Origin: Persicimonas caeni
GTDB lineage: Bacteria > Myxococcota_A > Bradymonadia > Bradymonadales > Bradymonadaceae
NCBI RefSeq assembly: GCF_006517175.1
Contig: NZ_CP041186.1
Span: 4,553,074 to 4,617,073 of the forward strand
Length of the DNA stretch: 64,000 bases
Direction of reading: 5' to 3'
In this document: piece after piece, positions 26,499-35,124 of the stretch
How positions within the stretch are numbered: position 1 is the first letter of the stretch
Layout: each line of letters starts with the position of its first letter
Translations under genes and position numbers: made by a program
The notes under the pieces: generated by a model
What the model saw: the letters and a program-made list of their open reading frames with translations, nothing else
Database searches by the model: none
What the model was told of the DNA's origin: nothing

Positions 26499-28412
26499 AT
26501 GTCACCATACATATTCGGGGTCCTTATCTCAGGGCTCTTTGTCCTTATCGGCGTCTCGGTCTTCTCCGTGGCCTATCTCTTCTCGGGCCGGAGCGTTTTC
26601 CGCGAATGGGAGTGGCGCAAGGCGGTGTTCGTCACCACTGCGGCCGCGCTGTTGCTCCTGATGATCTCGCCGCTGATGTTCATTTTGCTGTTTCACGACG
26701 TGAACTTGGCGCAGGAGGGTGAGCGTGGCGAACAGCAGCAGGCCGTCTTAGATGAGGCGGGGGAAGGAGAAGATGCTACCGAAACAATCGAAGCCACCGA
26801 GAAGAAGGAGTTGATCGAGCGCGTGGTCAACTACGCGTTGGTGCCGTTTCTTCTCGCGGCGTTTGCGCTCGGGCTTGTCGTCGGTACCTATCCTCAGTTG
26901 AACTTGCGTTGGATTCTCTGGCGTGAGGTGCGCCACAAGAGGGGCTTGAAGTTTCCCCTCTTCAGCTACGGTAATTCGTGGCGCATGTTCTTCAACAAGC
27001 TCAAGCTGAATGGGCTCATCGAGGTTGGCCTTCGAGAGGAACACGGCGACGACGAGGGGCAGCGTGTGCGTCGAGTGATCGGCCAGTTGGCGGCTACCTC
27101 CGTGTCCGGCACCGACGCCGACTTCGTTCTCCGTAACCCAAGAACTCTCGAAGACAGCTCGCGCTTGGACGTCGACAAAGCGCTCGACGAGAATTGGATG
27201 CCTGACGAAACGCTCGAGATCTTCACGAAGGAGTCGAAGGTTCTCTATCTACGCTGTCCTCCAGAGTCCCTTCAGGTCCACGCTGAGCCGATCAACCATC
27301 TCGCCCAGGCCTACTTTTTGGCGCAGACTTCAATTGGTTTTGGACTCTTCGGTTGGGCTACCTTCCTGACCTACAAATTTCTGGAAGGAGTCGGCTTGGG
27401 GGATGTCGCTGTTGTCTACGGCCTCATGACAGTGCTTTTTCTGGTGACTTGCGGGGCTTTTTGTGTACTCGCCTTCTCCGTAAGGCGTTACGACTTCGGC
27501 GAATCGCTCAGCATGCAGAGCTTTCTAAGCAGTTTCAGCGGCTGGACGATCACTCCGACGACATGGACAACGGTCTTTCTCGCCGCCTACTTCTTCGTCG
27601 CCTCCTTGCTCTTCGGGGCCACCTGGCTTCTCTGGGGAGAGGTCGACCGCGGTTTGATGGTGGATTTCCTGTTGGTGCTGCTCGTAGGATTATTCTCCGT
27701 GGGCTTAATCAACACCGGGGTCTACTTCTGCTGTTTCAGCAAAGACAGAAGCTCCGGAGGGCGTCGTTTATCAAAGGGGAGGGTGATGCTGGGGGTCATC
27801 GTAGGGCTGTTGTGGCTCGGGTTTCTTGGGGTAGCAGTGTACTACTTGGCGAACGTGCCGCTGGGTGGAGCAGAACAGACCGATGTCTACCAAGCCGGGC
27901 TCGTCATAGCCGCAGGGGCTGCCATCATTTGGCTGTTCATTCGCGTCTGTACGCGCATCAAGCGGGTGCGAGTCAAAAGGCATTTTTGCCAGATCGTTCG
28001 AGATGTAGAGGAGGTCTTCCTCGAATCTGGTGATCTCGACGGTACGGCGTCCGAGTCGAATCTGGCCAGGGCGAGAAACAAACGCAGTGCGCGCAGCAAA
28101 GCCCGGCTTGCGCTCAAGCGGGCTGCTCTTCGGCTCTACTTACGCCAAGATCTCAACGACGACCACTTCATCTACGACCGTGAGTTCGAGAAAGGCTGGT
28201 GCGTTGAAAAACCGTCTCCTCCGAAGATCCGTACTAGGGAAAACGAGCGGGAGGTCAAAGAACTCGAGGGCTATCTCCTCGAGCGGCTGTTATGTGTGGT
28301 CTATCAAAGTGGGCTGGAAGGGGCGACGACTCAGGTGATCGAATGGTTCTGTGACTACCTGCGCATCACGTATTTTGTGAGTGGGGACTTTGCCCGAGAG
28401 TGTGATCGATGA
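26499..28412 (+). CDS. Multi-span membrane protein of unknown function
   Basis: 637 aa from the ATG at 26499 (a GTG one codon earlier is possible). Two N-terminal spans (residues about 5-30 and 45-67) flank a Glu-rich loop, and a further span lies near 110-130. A soluble stretch of about 110 residues follows. Five more spans lie between about 275 and 490. The C-terminal 145 residues are soluble, basic then mixed-charge, and rich in Arg/Lys (KSARSKARLALKRAALRLYL). No family is recognised. GC content and codon choice are lower than the neighbours, which suggests a different origin. It is flanked by a palindromic operator-like site and a repeat-rich region. Confidence 0.75.
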   Translation: MSPYIFGVLISGLFVLIGVSVFSVAYLFSGRSVFREWEWRKAVFVTTAAALLLLMISPLMFILLFHDVNLAQEGERGEQQQAVLDEAGEGEDATETIEATEKKELIERVVNYALVPFLLAAFALGLVVGTYPQLNLRWILWREVRHKRGLKFPLFSYGNSWRMFFNKLKLNGLIEVGLREEHGDDEGQRVRRVIGQLAATSVSGTDADFVLRNPRTLEDSSRLDVDKALDENWMPDETLEIFTKESKVLYLRCPPESLQVHAEPINHLAQAYFLAQTSIGFGLFGWATFLTYKFLEGVGLGDVAVVYGLMTVLFLVTCGAFCVLAFSVRRYDFGESLSMQSFLSSFSGWTITPTTWTTVFLAAYFFVASLLFGATWLLWGEVDRGLMVDFLLVLLVGLFSVGLINTGVYFCCFSKDRSSGGRRLSKGRVMLGVIVGLLWLGFLGVAVYYLANVPLGGAEQTDVYQAGLVIAAGAAIIWLFIRVCTRIKRVRVKRHFCQIVRDVEEVFLESGDLDGTASESNLARARNKRSARSKARLALKRAALRLYLRQDLNDDHFIYDREFEKGWCVEKPSPPKIRTRENEREVKELEGYLLERLLCVVYQSGLEGATTQVIEWFCDYLRITYFVSGDFARECDR

Positions 28413-28500
28413 CGGTGACAGAACAGTCGCGACGATGGCTGGGCGTGTCGTCGTTTGCTGCCAGAGCAAGGGGATGTTGCTCGATAGTCGTATTGGATAC

Positions 28501-28735
28501 GGCCTCTCCCTCGGTCCCTCTCCACTTCGCTACGCTGCGTGGAAAGGGAGGCCTCTCCTCGGTCCTCTCCATCCCTTCACTTCGTTACGGGCGGAGAGGA
28601 AGACGTTGCTTCAGCGCACCCTTTACCGAGATCGATTGTGCGACATCTTCCTCTCCGCCCGAGCGAAGCGAGGAGTGGAGAGGACCGAGGAGAGGTACCC
28701 TCCTCCGCAAGCGAAGCGAAGTGGAGGAGGATCTA
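28501..28735. repeat. Nested palindromic repeats of a CCTCTCC...CTTCGCT type
   Basis: Two inverted copies of a roughly 50-bp unit: 28552-28603 and the complement at 28646-28695, with outer arms cctctcctcggtcctctcc and ggagaggaccgaggagagg and inner arms GGGCGGAGAGGAAGA/TCTTCCTCTCCGCCC. A degenerate copy precedes (28501-28553) and another follows (28698-28735). No coding frame is convincing. This accounts for most of the 423-bp gap. Confidence 0.85.
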
Positions 28736-28835
28736 GGAGGAGGCCCCCGCCCAACAACCACATGACGCCGATCCTGATTTACGCTAGACTCACGCCGCAA
28801 TTTACCTGATTTCTCCCCCACCGTGAGGCAGTAAA

Positions 28836-29786
28836 ATGACGGTCGAGCAGACGATTCCGGTAGTCAATCTGGCAGATTACGACAGCGACGACCCCGAGGT
28901 GCGCGAGGCGTTCGTCAAGAAGTTCGGGGAGGGCTTGAACGACCTCGGTTTCGTGGCCGTCGAGGGCCACGGCGTGCCCCAGGAGCTCATCGACCGCAAC
29001 TACGAGCTGTTCGAAGAGTTCTTCGCGCTCGACGAGGAGACCAAGGGTAAGTACGAGCAGCCCGACAGCGGCCGCCAGCGCGGCTATACGCCGTTCGGCA
29101 TGGAGCACGCCAAGGACAACGAAAAACCCGACCTCAAGGAGTTCTGGCACGTCGGCCGCGAGTTTGACGCCGACAGCCCCCTGGCCAAGCGCATGCCGCA
29201 GAACGTGTGGCCCGACGAGCTCCCCGCATTCCGCGACAACACCCTCGCCCTGTACGACGCGCTCGAGGCGAGCGCCCACAAGATGCTCGCCGCCATCAGC
29301 GAGTACCTGGGCCAGCCCAAAGACTTCATCCCGAGCAAGGCCCAAGACGGCAACAGCATCATCCGCATCATCCACTACCCGGTGTGCGACGGCTTCGACG
29401 AGCCGGGCCAGATGCGCGCGGCCGAGCACGAGGACATCAACCTGATCACGCTCTTGCCGGCGGCGACCGACTCGGGGCTCGAGATCTTGACCCGCGACGG
29501 CGAATGGCTGCCGGTGCCGTCGCTCGAAGGTCAGCTCATCGTCGACACCGGCGACATGATGAAGCGCCTGACGAACGACGTCATCCCCGCCACCACCCAC
29601 CGCGTGGTCAACCCCGAAGGCGAGCCCGAGCCGCGCTACTCGATGCCGTTCTTCGTGCACCCGCACCCCGACGCCAGCCTCGAGGTCATCGCCGACTGCG
29701 TCCCCGAGGGCGAAGAGCCCAAGTACGAGCCGACGACGGCCGACGAGTACTTGCAGGAGCGTTTGCGCGCGATTGGCGTGGCGTGA
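28836..29786 (+). CDS. Fe(II)/2-oxoglutarate oxygenase, isopenicillin N synthase-like
   Basis: 316 aa, cytoplasmic. N-terminal DIOX_N region (IPVVNLADYDSDD, GFVAVEGHGVPQELID), then the double-stranded beta-helix core. Metal ligands are His198 and Asp200 (HEDINLITLL) and His255 (THRVVNP); the co-substrate carboxylate is met by Arg267/Ser269 (RYSMPFF). All are present, so it should be active. The family ranges from secondary-metabolite oxidases to nutrient catabolism; substrate is unknown and no cluster surrounds it. Family-C repeats begin one base after the stop. Confidence 0.92.
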   Translation: MTVEQTIPVVNLADYDSDDPEVREAFVKKFGEGLNDLGFVAVEGHGVPQELIDRNYELFEEFFALDEETKGKYEQPDSGRQRGYTPFGMEHAKDNEKPDLKEFWHVGREFDADSPLAKRMPQNVWPDELPAFRDNTLALYDALEASAHKMLAAISEYLGQPKDFIPSKAQDGNSIIRIIHYPVCDGFDEPGQMRAAEHEDINLITLLPAATDSGLEILTRDGEWLPVPSLEGQLIVDTGDMMKRLTNDVIPATTHRVVNPEGEPEPRYSMPFFVHPHPDASLEVIADCVPEGEEPKYEPTTADEYLQERLRAIGVA

Positions 29787-29787
29787 G

Positions 29788-29853
29788 GCGTTCGGTGCGG
29801 GGGCATCTTGCCCTCGTGAGGCCTTCGGTGCGGGGGCATCTTGCCCTCGTGTA
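29788..29853. repeat. Family-C hairpin repeat, two 33-bp units
   Basis: Units 29788-29820 and 29821-29853 each contain the hairpin GGGCA-TCT-TGCCC in the context TTCGGTGCGG...CTCGTG. The array begins one base after the TGA of the oxygenase gene and is followed by a family-A element. Confidence 0.9.
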
Positions 29854-29866
29854 TGAGCGATGCGAT

Positions 29867-30198
29867 GGCCTTGCAGGGGCGTGGCTCCTGCTATTTAGGG
29901 CGCCCTGAAAAGCGGGCGATAAGGATTTGGGGGTTGCGTGTTGCGACGAGGTTCCGATTCGAAGCGCCTGCTATTTAGGGCGCCCTGAAAAGCGGGCGAT
30001 AAGGATTTGGGGGTTGCGTGTTGCGACGAGGTTCCGATTCGCAGCGCCCGCTATTAGGGGCGAGGGCTGGAAAGCGCCCTCGAAGGCCATTAGTGAGTCG
30101 TTTCGTTGCGGCGTATGTGGTGCATTGAAACGACTCCATAATGGCCTGCGCCGCAGTTCAGGCGCCCCTAATAGATGGCGTGACTCTTCTGCAAGGCC
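29867..30198. repeat. Family-A palindromic repeat element, copy 2 (composite)
   Basis: Ends GGCCTTGCAGG (29867-29877) and TCTGCAAGGCC (30188-30198) are inverted. The left half is duplicated as an exact-length 80-bp tandem (29887-29966 and 29967-30046). A third hairpin, stem CGAGGGC/GCCCTCG, and a right-half hairpin, stem GCGCC/GGCGC, follow. All hairpins keep an 8-nt loop beginning TGA or TGG. A further inverted pair, GAGTCGTTTC (30095-30104) and GAAACGACTC (30127-30136), lies inside. Confidence 0.88.
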
Positions 30199-30210
30199 AC
30201 CACCCGAGCA

Positions 30211-30278
30211 ACCAGCGCTGGAAGCGCTGCCTCCGAAGGGACGGCGAAGCAACCAGCGCTGGAAGCGCTGCCTCCAAA
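30211..30278. repeat. Family-B hairpin repeat, two copies
   Basis: Two 27-bp copies at 30211-30237 and 30252-30278 starting accagcgctggaagcgctg. On the complementary strand each folds as CAGCGC-TTCCA-GCGCTG. They end 7 bases from the stop codon (30286-30288) of the minus-strand propeller/TPR gene, so they lie just downstream of it in its direction of transcription. Confidence 0.88.
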
Positions 30279-30285
30279 GGCGAAT

Positions 30286-33200
30286 TCACCAACACGGGCC
30301 GTAATTGCGACCGCAGGTCGCCATACGCAGCGCGCGGAGCGCGTGCTGCGTGCGGTCGTTCAGGTCCTCGGCCGGCAGTTGCTCGAGGAGCTGGCGCACC
30401 GCGCCGTATTCGCCGGCTTGGGCGCAGGCGTCGAGCAGCGTGTCCATTTCGTAGCGGCGGTTGGTGGGTGTCTGCTCGCGCAGGGTTTCGTAGGCGGCGG
30501 CGAGGTCGCCGACGGAGATCTGGGCGTCTTGGAGGTCGCTCAGGGCAAAGCGTTTGTCGCGGGTGCCGTCGGTGGCCAGTGCGGTGGCGCGTCCGAAGAG
30601 GCGCTCGTGGCGAGCGGCGTCGCCGGCGCGGTGGGCGGCCTTGGCGAGGCGCAGCACGTGGGCGAGTTCGTCGCCGCCGAGGATGTCGAGCAGGAGCTCG
30701 GCGCGCTCGAAGAGTTTCTCGCGCTCGAGGCCCTCTTCGTGGGTCGAGCCCAGGCCGCATAGGGCTGCGAATTGGTTCGTCTCGTCGTCGAATTCGTCGA
30801 CGATGGCGAGTGCTTCGACCGTGCGGCCGGTGGCGGAGGCTAGGGCGCCCCATTTCTGCAGGGCGTCGGCGGGCTTCCAGGCGGCCAAGATTTCGTCGAC
30901 GCGCTCTTCCAGCTCCACGGCCAACGCGTCTGCGCCGCGCTCGTCGAGGCGCACGAGAAGCTCCGCCCAGTCGAGCAACATCCCTACGTATTCGCGGTTC
31001 TCGTCGAGGTATCGGGCGCTCAGTTCAATGGAGTCTTCGCGGTGGCCGTTTTCGAGCATCGCCGTGACGATCTGCTCGCGATAGTGGGTCACCGACAAGC
31101 CGTCGAAGCGCGCGAGGAGCTGCCAGGCGCGCTCGTACTGCTCGGCGTCGATGAGGGCGTCGACGATGCCGTCGGCGAGGCGGAACTCCGAGATGTTCAT
31201 GCCGGCGGCCTCGCATCGGTCGAGCATCGAGTCGAGGCGGTCGAACTCGCCGTGGCGGGCCAGGTCGACGAGGTAGGCGCTCAGGAAATGGTTGAGCCAG
31301 CCGGAGTCCCACGGGCCTTCGAGGATGGCTGCGTCGGCTGCGTCGTAGTCGCCCATGGCCAAGTAGCCGCGGGCCAGCGCCAGGTAGCGCTGGAAGGCGT
31401 TGGCCTCCTGCTCGATATTCTCGCGCGCCATCTCGAAGAGTTCGTCGGCGCGCGCTTCGTTGCCCAGCACATGGTTGGCCGCGGCGAGCGGGGCGTAGGC
31501 GAAGGTGGTCGCCCAACCTTCGATGCCGTGCTCGGCGAACATCTCGGCGGTGGCGAGGGCTGTCTGGGCGGCTTCGGTGTGGCCGTTGCGCGCGAAGATG
31601 ACCGCGATGTCGGCGTTGGCCGCCACAAAGCCGTGGTCGGTGGCCGCGCTCTCGGCGGCCTGGCGAGCGGCCTCGACCTCGCCGCGCTCGGCGAGCATGA
31701 CGGCGACTTCGCGGTGGTGGTCGGCGGTGTGGCTCCTCCAGCCGGCGCCGAGCCCTCCGAGCGACTCGCGGTGGACGCTGAAGATATCGTCGAGGGTGGC
31801 CTCGGAGCCGAGGTCGAGCTCGGCCGGCTCGTCGGGCTCGGCCGGCTGGTGGCCGTCGAAGGGCACGGCCTCGCCCGCCGGCGCCTCGTCCCATTGAGTC
31901 GGCCAGGCGAATCGGCGGTCGACGACCCACCACGTCTCGTCGTCCGAGCGCTGCGTTGCACGGGCCAAGTCCCAGAACGCAAGGTGTTCCTTGCCCACGC
32001 AGACGATCGTGTCGTTCGCCCCCCACAAAATGCCGGCGGTGGGCTCGTCGACCTCGAGGGTTGCCAGGTGCTCGGGCTCGGCGCCTACGGCAAAGACCTC
32101 GACGGTCGCCTGGGCGGTCAGGCATGCTGCGCGCTTGCCGCCGGGCGCCCACGCCCAGAGCTTGGCGTCTTCGAAGTCCCAGATGTCGCCGGGCGCGCCC
32201 GGCGCGAGGTCGACGCTGCCCAGGTACTCGCCGTCGTCGTAAAGGTGCACGCCGGGGTCGGCGCCAAATTGGTTGTCGGGCTCGACGACCATCGCCAGGA
32301 GGCGCGAGTCGGCGCCCGGCGCCCACGACAGCTCCGAGCCTCCCATATGCATCGGCATCTGCGAGGTCGGCAGGCCGCTGTCGGCGTCGTAGAAGACGAG
32401 CCCCGTCAGGTCGTGGGCGAAGACGGCGCCGTCGGGCCGCCAGGCGACGTGGCGGCCGACCGTCGAGAGCCACTCGATGTCGCCCGAGGCGACGTCGATG
32501 GCGTAGGCCTGCAGGTGGCCGTTGTGCCCGAAGAGGTGCGTCCCCTCGGGCGAAAATTGCAAGAACTCCTGCGGCTGAATCTCCTCGACGTCGCCGTCCT
32601 CGAGCGTCAGCGCCTCGACGATGGGCTCGCCGAGCTCGTCGGCGAACCAACCGGCGTCGTCCTCGTAGACGTGGTCGGTCTGAAACTCCGCGATGCACCC
32701 CGGCACGGCCGACGGGCCCCAGCAGCCCACTGCGACGGCCTGGCCGTCGGGACGCCAGCACCACGCCGGCGGCCGGCTCCAGCCGTGGGTCACCGCCACC
32801 CAAGTGCCCGGCTCGTTGCGGGCGCCGAAGGGGGCGAAGTCGCCGACCGCGTTAGTCGAAAACGCCGCGCCCACGCGGCTTCCGTCGGGGCTCCACTGGA
32901 TGCAATTGGCGTAGCCGGGCCAGCCGACGCCGCCGTCGACGCCGTCGAGGACGTTGACGAGCCGGCCGGTGGCGACCTCCCAGATCTGCAGCGTGCCGCC
33001 TGCGTTGTAGTCCGCGCCGACCCAGGTGCCCACGGCCAGATGCTCGCCGTCGGGACTCAGCGCGTAGGCGACGAAGGGTTCGGTGTGGCGAAAACGGGGA
33101 CGGAGTTGGGCGCCGCGTGCGCGAATCGCGGCCGTGCAGGCGTGGTGGAGTTCACCGACGCCGTCGGTCTCGGCGAGGCGCTCGAGGCGCGCGCGGAGCT

Positions 33201-33339
33201 CGGGCAGGTCGCGCGCGGCGACGAAATGCTCCCAGTCGGCCGCGTCGATGGCTGCTTGCAGCTCGGCGGGCGAGAGGTCGGTGGAAAGCTCGTGCCAATC
33301 AACAAAGGCAGGAGTGGCTGAGGCGTCGGACATGCTCAT
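30286..33339 (-). CDS. WD40-like propeller plus TPR-like protein, 1017 aa
   Basis: Cytoplasmic; no signal peptide or membrane span. After about 70 helical residues, an N-terminal half (about 75-460) contains WD40-like blades (YALSPDGEHLAVGTWVGAD, CIQWSPDGSRVGAAFSTNA, VAWRPDGAVFAHDLTG, HLAFWDLARA). The C-terminal half (about 510-1010) is a run of TPR-like helical pairs (MLAERGEVEAARQAAESAA, RARGYLAMGDYDAADAAIL-type). Such combinations act as protein-interaction scaffolds. A Met at 33333 is an alternative start. It is flanked on both sides by the composite repeat C-A-B in the same orientation. Confidence 0.82.
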   Translation of the reverse strand: MSMSDASATPAFVDWHELSTDLSPAELQAAIDAADWEHFVAARDLPELRARLERLAETDGVGELHHACTAAIRARGAQLRPRFRHTEPFVAYALSPDGEHLAVGTWVGADYNAGGTLQIWEVATGRLVNVLDGVDGGVGWPGYANCIQWSPDGSRVGAAFSTNAVGDFAPFGARNEPGTWVAVTHGWSRPPAWCWRPDGQAVAVGCWGPSAVPGCIAEFQTDHVYEDDAGWFADELGEPIVEALTLEDGDVEEIQPQEFLQFSPEGTHLFGHNGHLQAYAIDVASGDIEWLSTVGRHVAWRPDGAVFAHDLTGLVFYDADSGLPTSQMPMHMGGSELSWAPGADSRLLAMVVEPDNQFGADPGVHLYDDGEYLGSVDLAPGAPGDIWDFEDAKLWAWAPGGKRAACLTAQATVEVFAVGAEPEHLATLEVDEPTAGILWGANDTIVCVGKEHLAFWDLARATQRSDDETWWVVDRRFAWPTQWDEAPAGEAVPFDGHQPAEPDEPAELDLGSEATLDDIFSVHRESLGGLGAGWRSHTADHHREVAVMLAERGEVEAARQAAESAATDHGFVAANADIAVIFARNGHTEAAQTALATAEMFAEHGIEGWATTFAYAPLAAANHVLGNEARADELFEMARENIEQEANAFQRYLALARGYLAMGDYDAADAAILEGPWDSGWLNHFLSAYLVDLARHGEFDRLDSMLDRCEAAGMNISEFRLADGIVDALIDAEQYERAWQLLARFDGLSVTHYREQIVTAMLENGHREDSIELSARYLDENREYVGMLLDWAELLVRLDERGADALAVELEERVDEILAAWKPADALQKWGALASATGRTVEALAIVDEFDDETNQFAALCGLGSTHEEGLEREKLFERAELLLDILGGDELAHVLRLAKAAHRAGDAARHERLFGRATALATDGTRDKRFALSDLQDAQISVGDLAAAYETLREQTPTNRRYEMDTLLDACAQAGEYGAVRQLLEQLPAEDLNDRTQHALRALRMATCGRNYGPCW

Positions 33340-33461
33340 GGCAAACCTGTCTGCTGGGTTGTCGTTTTCGCGTGACAGGCAAGATGACAGGCGGGGCGGT
33401 GGGAATCAACGCGAAGTCGCGTTTACCACAGAAATGTTGCAAACAGGGCGATCGGGGGCTG

Positions 33462-33584
33462 AACTCGGTGCGTGGGCATCTTGCCCTCGTGAGGCCTTCG
33501 GTGCGGGGGCATCTTGCCCTCGTTCGGTGCGTGGGCATCTTGCCCTCGTGAGGCCTTCGGTGCGGGGGCATCTTGCCCTCGTAT
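33462..33584. repeat. Family-C hairpin repeat, four units
   Basis: Four units of 29-32 bp, alternating GTGCGTGGGCATC and GTGCGGGGGCATC, each with GGGCA-TCT-TGCCC. They lie about 120 bp upstream of the propeller/TPR gene start. The alternation suggests duplication of a two-unit block. Confidence 0.9.
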
Positions 33585-33598
33585 TTGTGCGACGCGGC

Positions 33599-33767
33599 GG
33601 CCTTGCAGGAGCGCGGCGCCATCTAAATGGGGCGCGCTGGAAAACGCGCGATAAGGACATGAGGGCTGCGAATTGGGACGTGGTCTTGGTTCGAAGCGCC
33701 GGCTCCTTAATGGCCCGCGCCGCAGTTCAGGCGCCCCTAATAGATGGCGCCACTAACCTGCAAGGCC
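33599..33767. repeat. Family-A palindromic repeat element, copy 3
   Basis: A 169-bp element with inverted ends GGCCTTGCAGG (33599-33609) and CCTGCAAGGCC (33757-33767). The similarity between arms continues inward through GCGCCATCTA. Left hairpin stem CGCGC/GCGCG with loop TGGAAAAC; right hairpin (read on the minus strand) stem GCGCC/GGCGC with loop TGAACTGC. Confidence 0.9.
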
Positions 33768-33778
33768 ACCGTCAAAGA

Positions 33779-33805
33779 ACCAGCGCTAAAAGCGCTGCCT
33801 CCAAA
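33779..33805. repeat. Family-B hairpin repeat abutting a stop codon
   Basis: A 27-bp copy starting accagcgctaaaagcgctg. It ends at 33805, directly next to the stop codon (33806-33808) of the minus-strand paraoxonase-like gene. Confidence 0.88.
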
Positions 33806-34870
33806 CTACTCCCCACCCATCTCACACACCACGAGATGCGGGTCGAAGACCGGCCCGATGACCAGCGTGTCGTCGCGTGCGGTGCCCACGGCCGCGCCGG
33901 AGATAGGGTCGCCGTCGTCGAGGTAGATCTCCTCGACGTTCCAGTTCTCGGGGCCGGCGCGCTCGAGGCGGATGACCTCCGACGGGGAGCGCGACTCGGG
34001 GTCACCGGCGTGGCTCAGGAAGGCGAGGAGGTTGGGGTGGCCGGCGACCCACAGCGTGTTGGCGGGGGTGACGCCGATATTGTCGACGCCCATGTTGGTC
34101 TCGACGGTGTGCTTGCGCTCGAGATCGTTCGTGGCGGGGTCGCGCTTGAAGATCTTGATCGTCTTGGCGATCGTCTCGGCCAGGTAGAGTTCCGTGCCGT
34201 CGGGGCTCACGTTGATGCCGTTGGCGTATTGGGTGCCGCCGTAGACCTCGCGGAAGTCCTCGCCGTCGTAGAAGACGACGTTGCCGCGGGCGAGCTGCAG
34301 GAAGTCCTCGATGGTGTGCATCCACAGCTCGGAGCTGCCGTGGTCGTTGGTCACGTAGAACTGGTCGGGGCCGACCGCGACCACGTCGTTCGGCGAGACG
34401 AGCGCCTCTGAGGTGATCGACTCGACGTGCTCGAGGGAGCCGTCGTCGGTGACGTCGAACACCTCGATGGAGTGCGGGGCAGTCATGCCGTTGTGGTGGT
34501 TGACCACAAAGAGACGTTCGAGCCCGTCTTCGCCCACGTAAAGGTGCAGCCCGTGCGGGTGGAACGGGATGTCGAGCTCGGGCGTGATGTCGACGGGCAC
34601 CGCCTTCGGGTCGGCGGGGCGAAGCCGGTAGATGTGGCCGGGGCTGCCCAGGGCGCGCCGGTCCTGCGCGGCCACGTAGACGTGCTCGCCGTCGGGATGC
34701 CACTGCAGATCCTCGCCGCCGACGATGTCCTCGACCTTGCGGCATTCGCCGGGGAGGTGAGGGTCAATATCGCGAAAGGCGCCGGCTTTGCTCATCGTGT
34801 AGATGGCGAAGGCGCCGATGGCGAAGGCGACGGCGGTGGTGCCGATGATTACTTTTCGTTTCTCGATCAT
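33806..34870 (-). CDS. Paraoxonase/arylesterase-like six-bladed propeller protein
   Basis: 354 aa from the ATG at 34870; the longer frame to 34990 reads into a repeat. One N-terminal membrane span (about residues 7-26, IIGTTAVAFAIGAFAIYTMS) is probably an uncleaved anchor. The body has the SMP-30/paraoxonase propeller pattern: GEDLQWHPDGEHVYVAAQDR, IPFHPHGLHLYVGEDG, LFVVNHHNGMTAPHSIEVF, SPNDVVAVGPDQFYVTNDHG, YANGINVSPDGTELYLAETI, VDNIGVTPANTLWVAGHPN. The His/Asn/Asp calcium ligands of PON1 have counterparts in these segments. It may be a lactonase or arylesterase at the cell envelope. Confidence 0.8.
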   Translation of the reverse strand: MIEKRKVIIGTTAVAFAIGAFAIYTMSKAGAFRDIDPHLPGECRKVEDIVGGEDLQWHPDGEHVYVAAQDRRALGSPGHIYRLRPADPKAVPVDITPELDIPFHPHGLHLYVGEDGLERLFVVNHHNGMTAPHSIEVFDVTDDGSLEHVESITSEALVSPNDVVAVGPDQFYVTNDHGSSELWMHTIEDFLQLARGNVVFYDGEDFREVYGGTQYANGINVSPDGTELYLAETIAKTIKIFKRDPATNDLERKHTVETNMGVDNIGVTPANTLWVAGHPNLLAFLSHAGDPESRSPSEVIRLERAGPENWNVEEIYLDDGDPISGAAVGTARDDTLVIGPVFDPHLVVCEMGGE

Positions 34871-34942
34871 GGCGGGGAGTTTGGCAGGTGATTGGTGATC
34901 GTGCAATTGGCGCGGGGGCAGAGGAGTTTGCCTTTCAGGGTC

Positions 34943-35040
34943 GCTGCGCCTGCTACATGGGGCGCGCTGAACGACGCGCTCGGAGGACATAGGAGTTGCG
35001 TATCGCGACTTGGTTCCAACTCGCAGCCCTGATGTCCTTC
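34943..35040. repeat. Degenerate family-A repeat, copy 4
   Basis: A left half starting GCTGCGCCTGCTACATGGGG, with a shortened hairpin (GCGC stem, loop TGAACGAC) and the trailing GGACATAGGAGTTGCG. A right remnant TCGCAGCCCTGATGTCCTT follows. The full inverted ends are missing. It lies in the divergent gap between the paraoxonase-like gene and the 318-aa lipoprotein. Confidence 0.75.
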
Positions 35041-35124
35041 TTCTTGTGTCGTCGAGCGCCGCCGTGCATCTTTACTGCATGGGCGTGCAACGTGGTCGTG
35101 CGGCGGATAGGCGATGAGGTGCAA

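Noticed and set aside
29949-30042. tRNA T-arm-like sequence GGTTCCGATTC
   Set aside because: It occurs twice within the 80-bp duplication of a family-A repeat, with no acceptor or anticodon stems around it.
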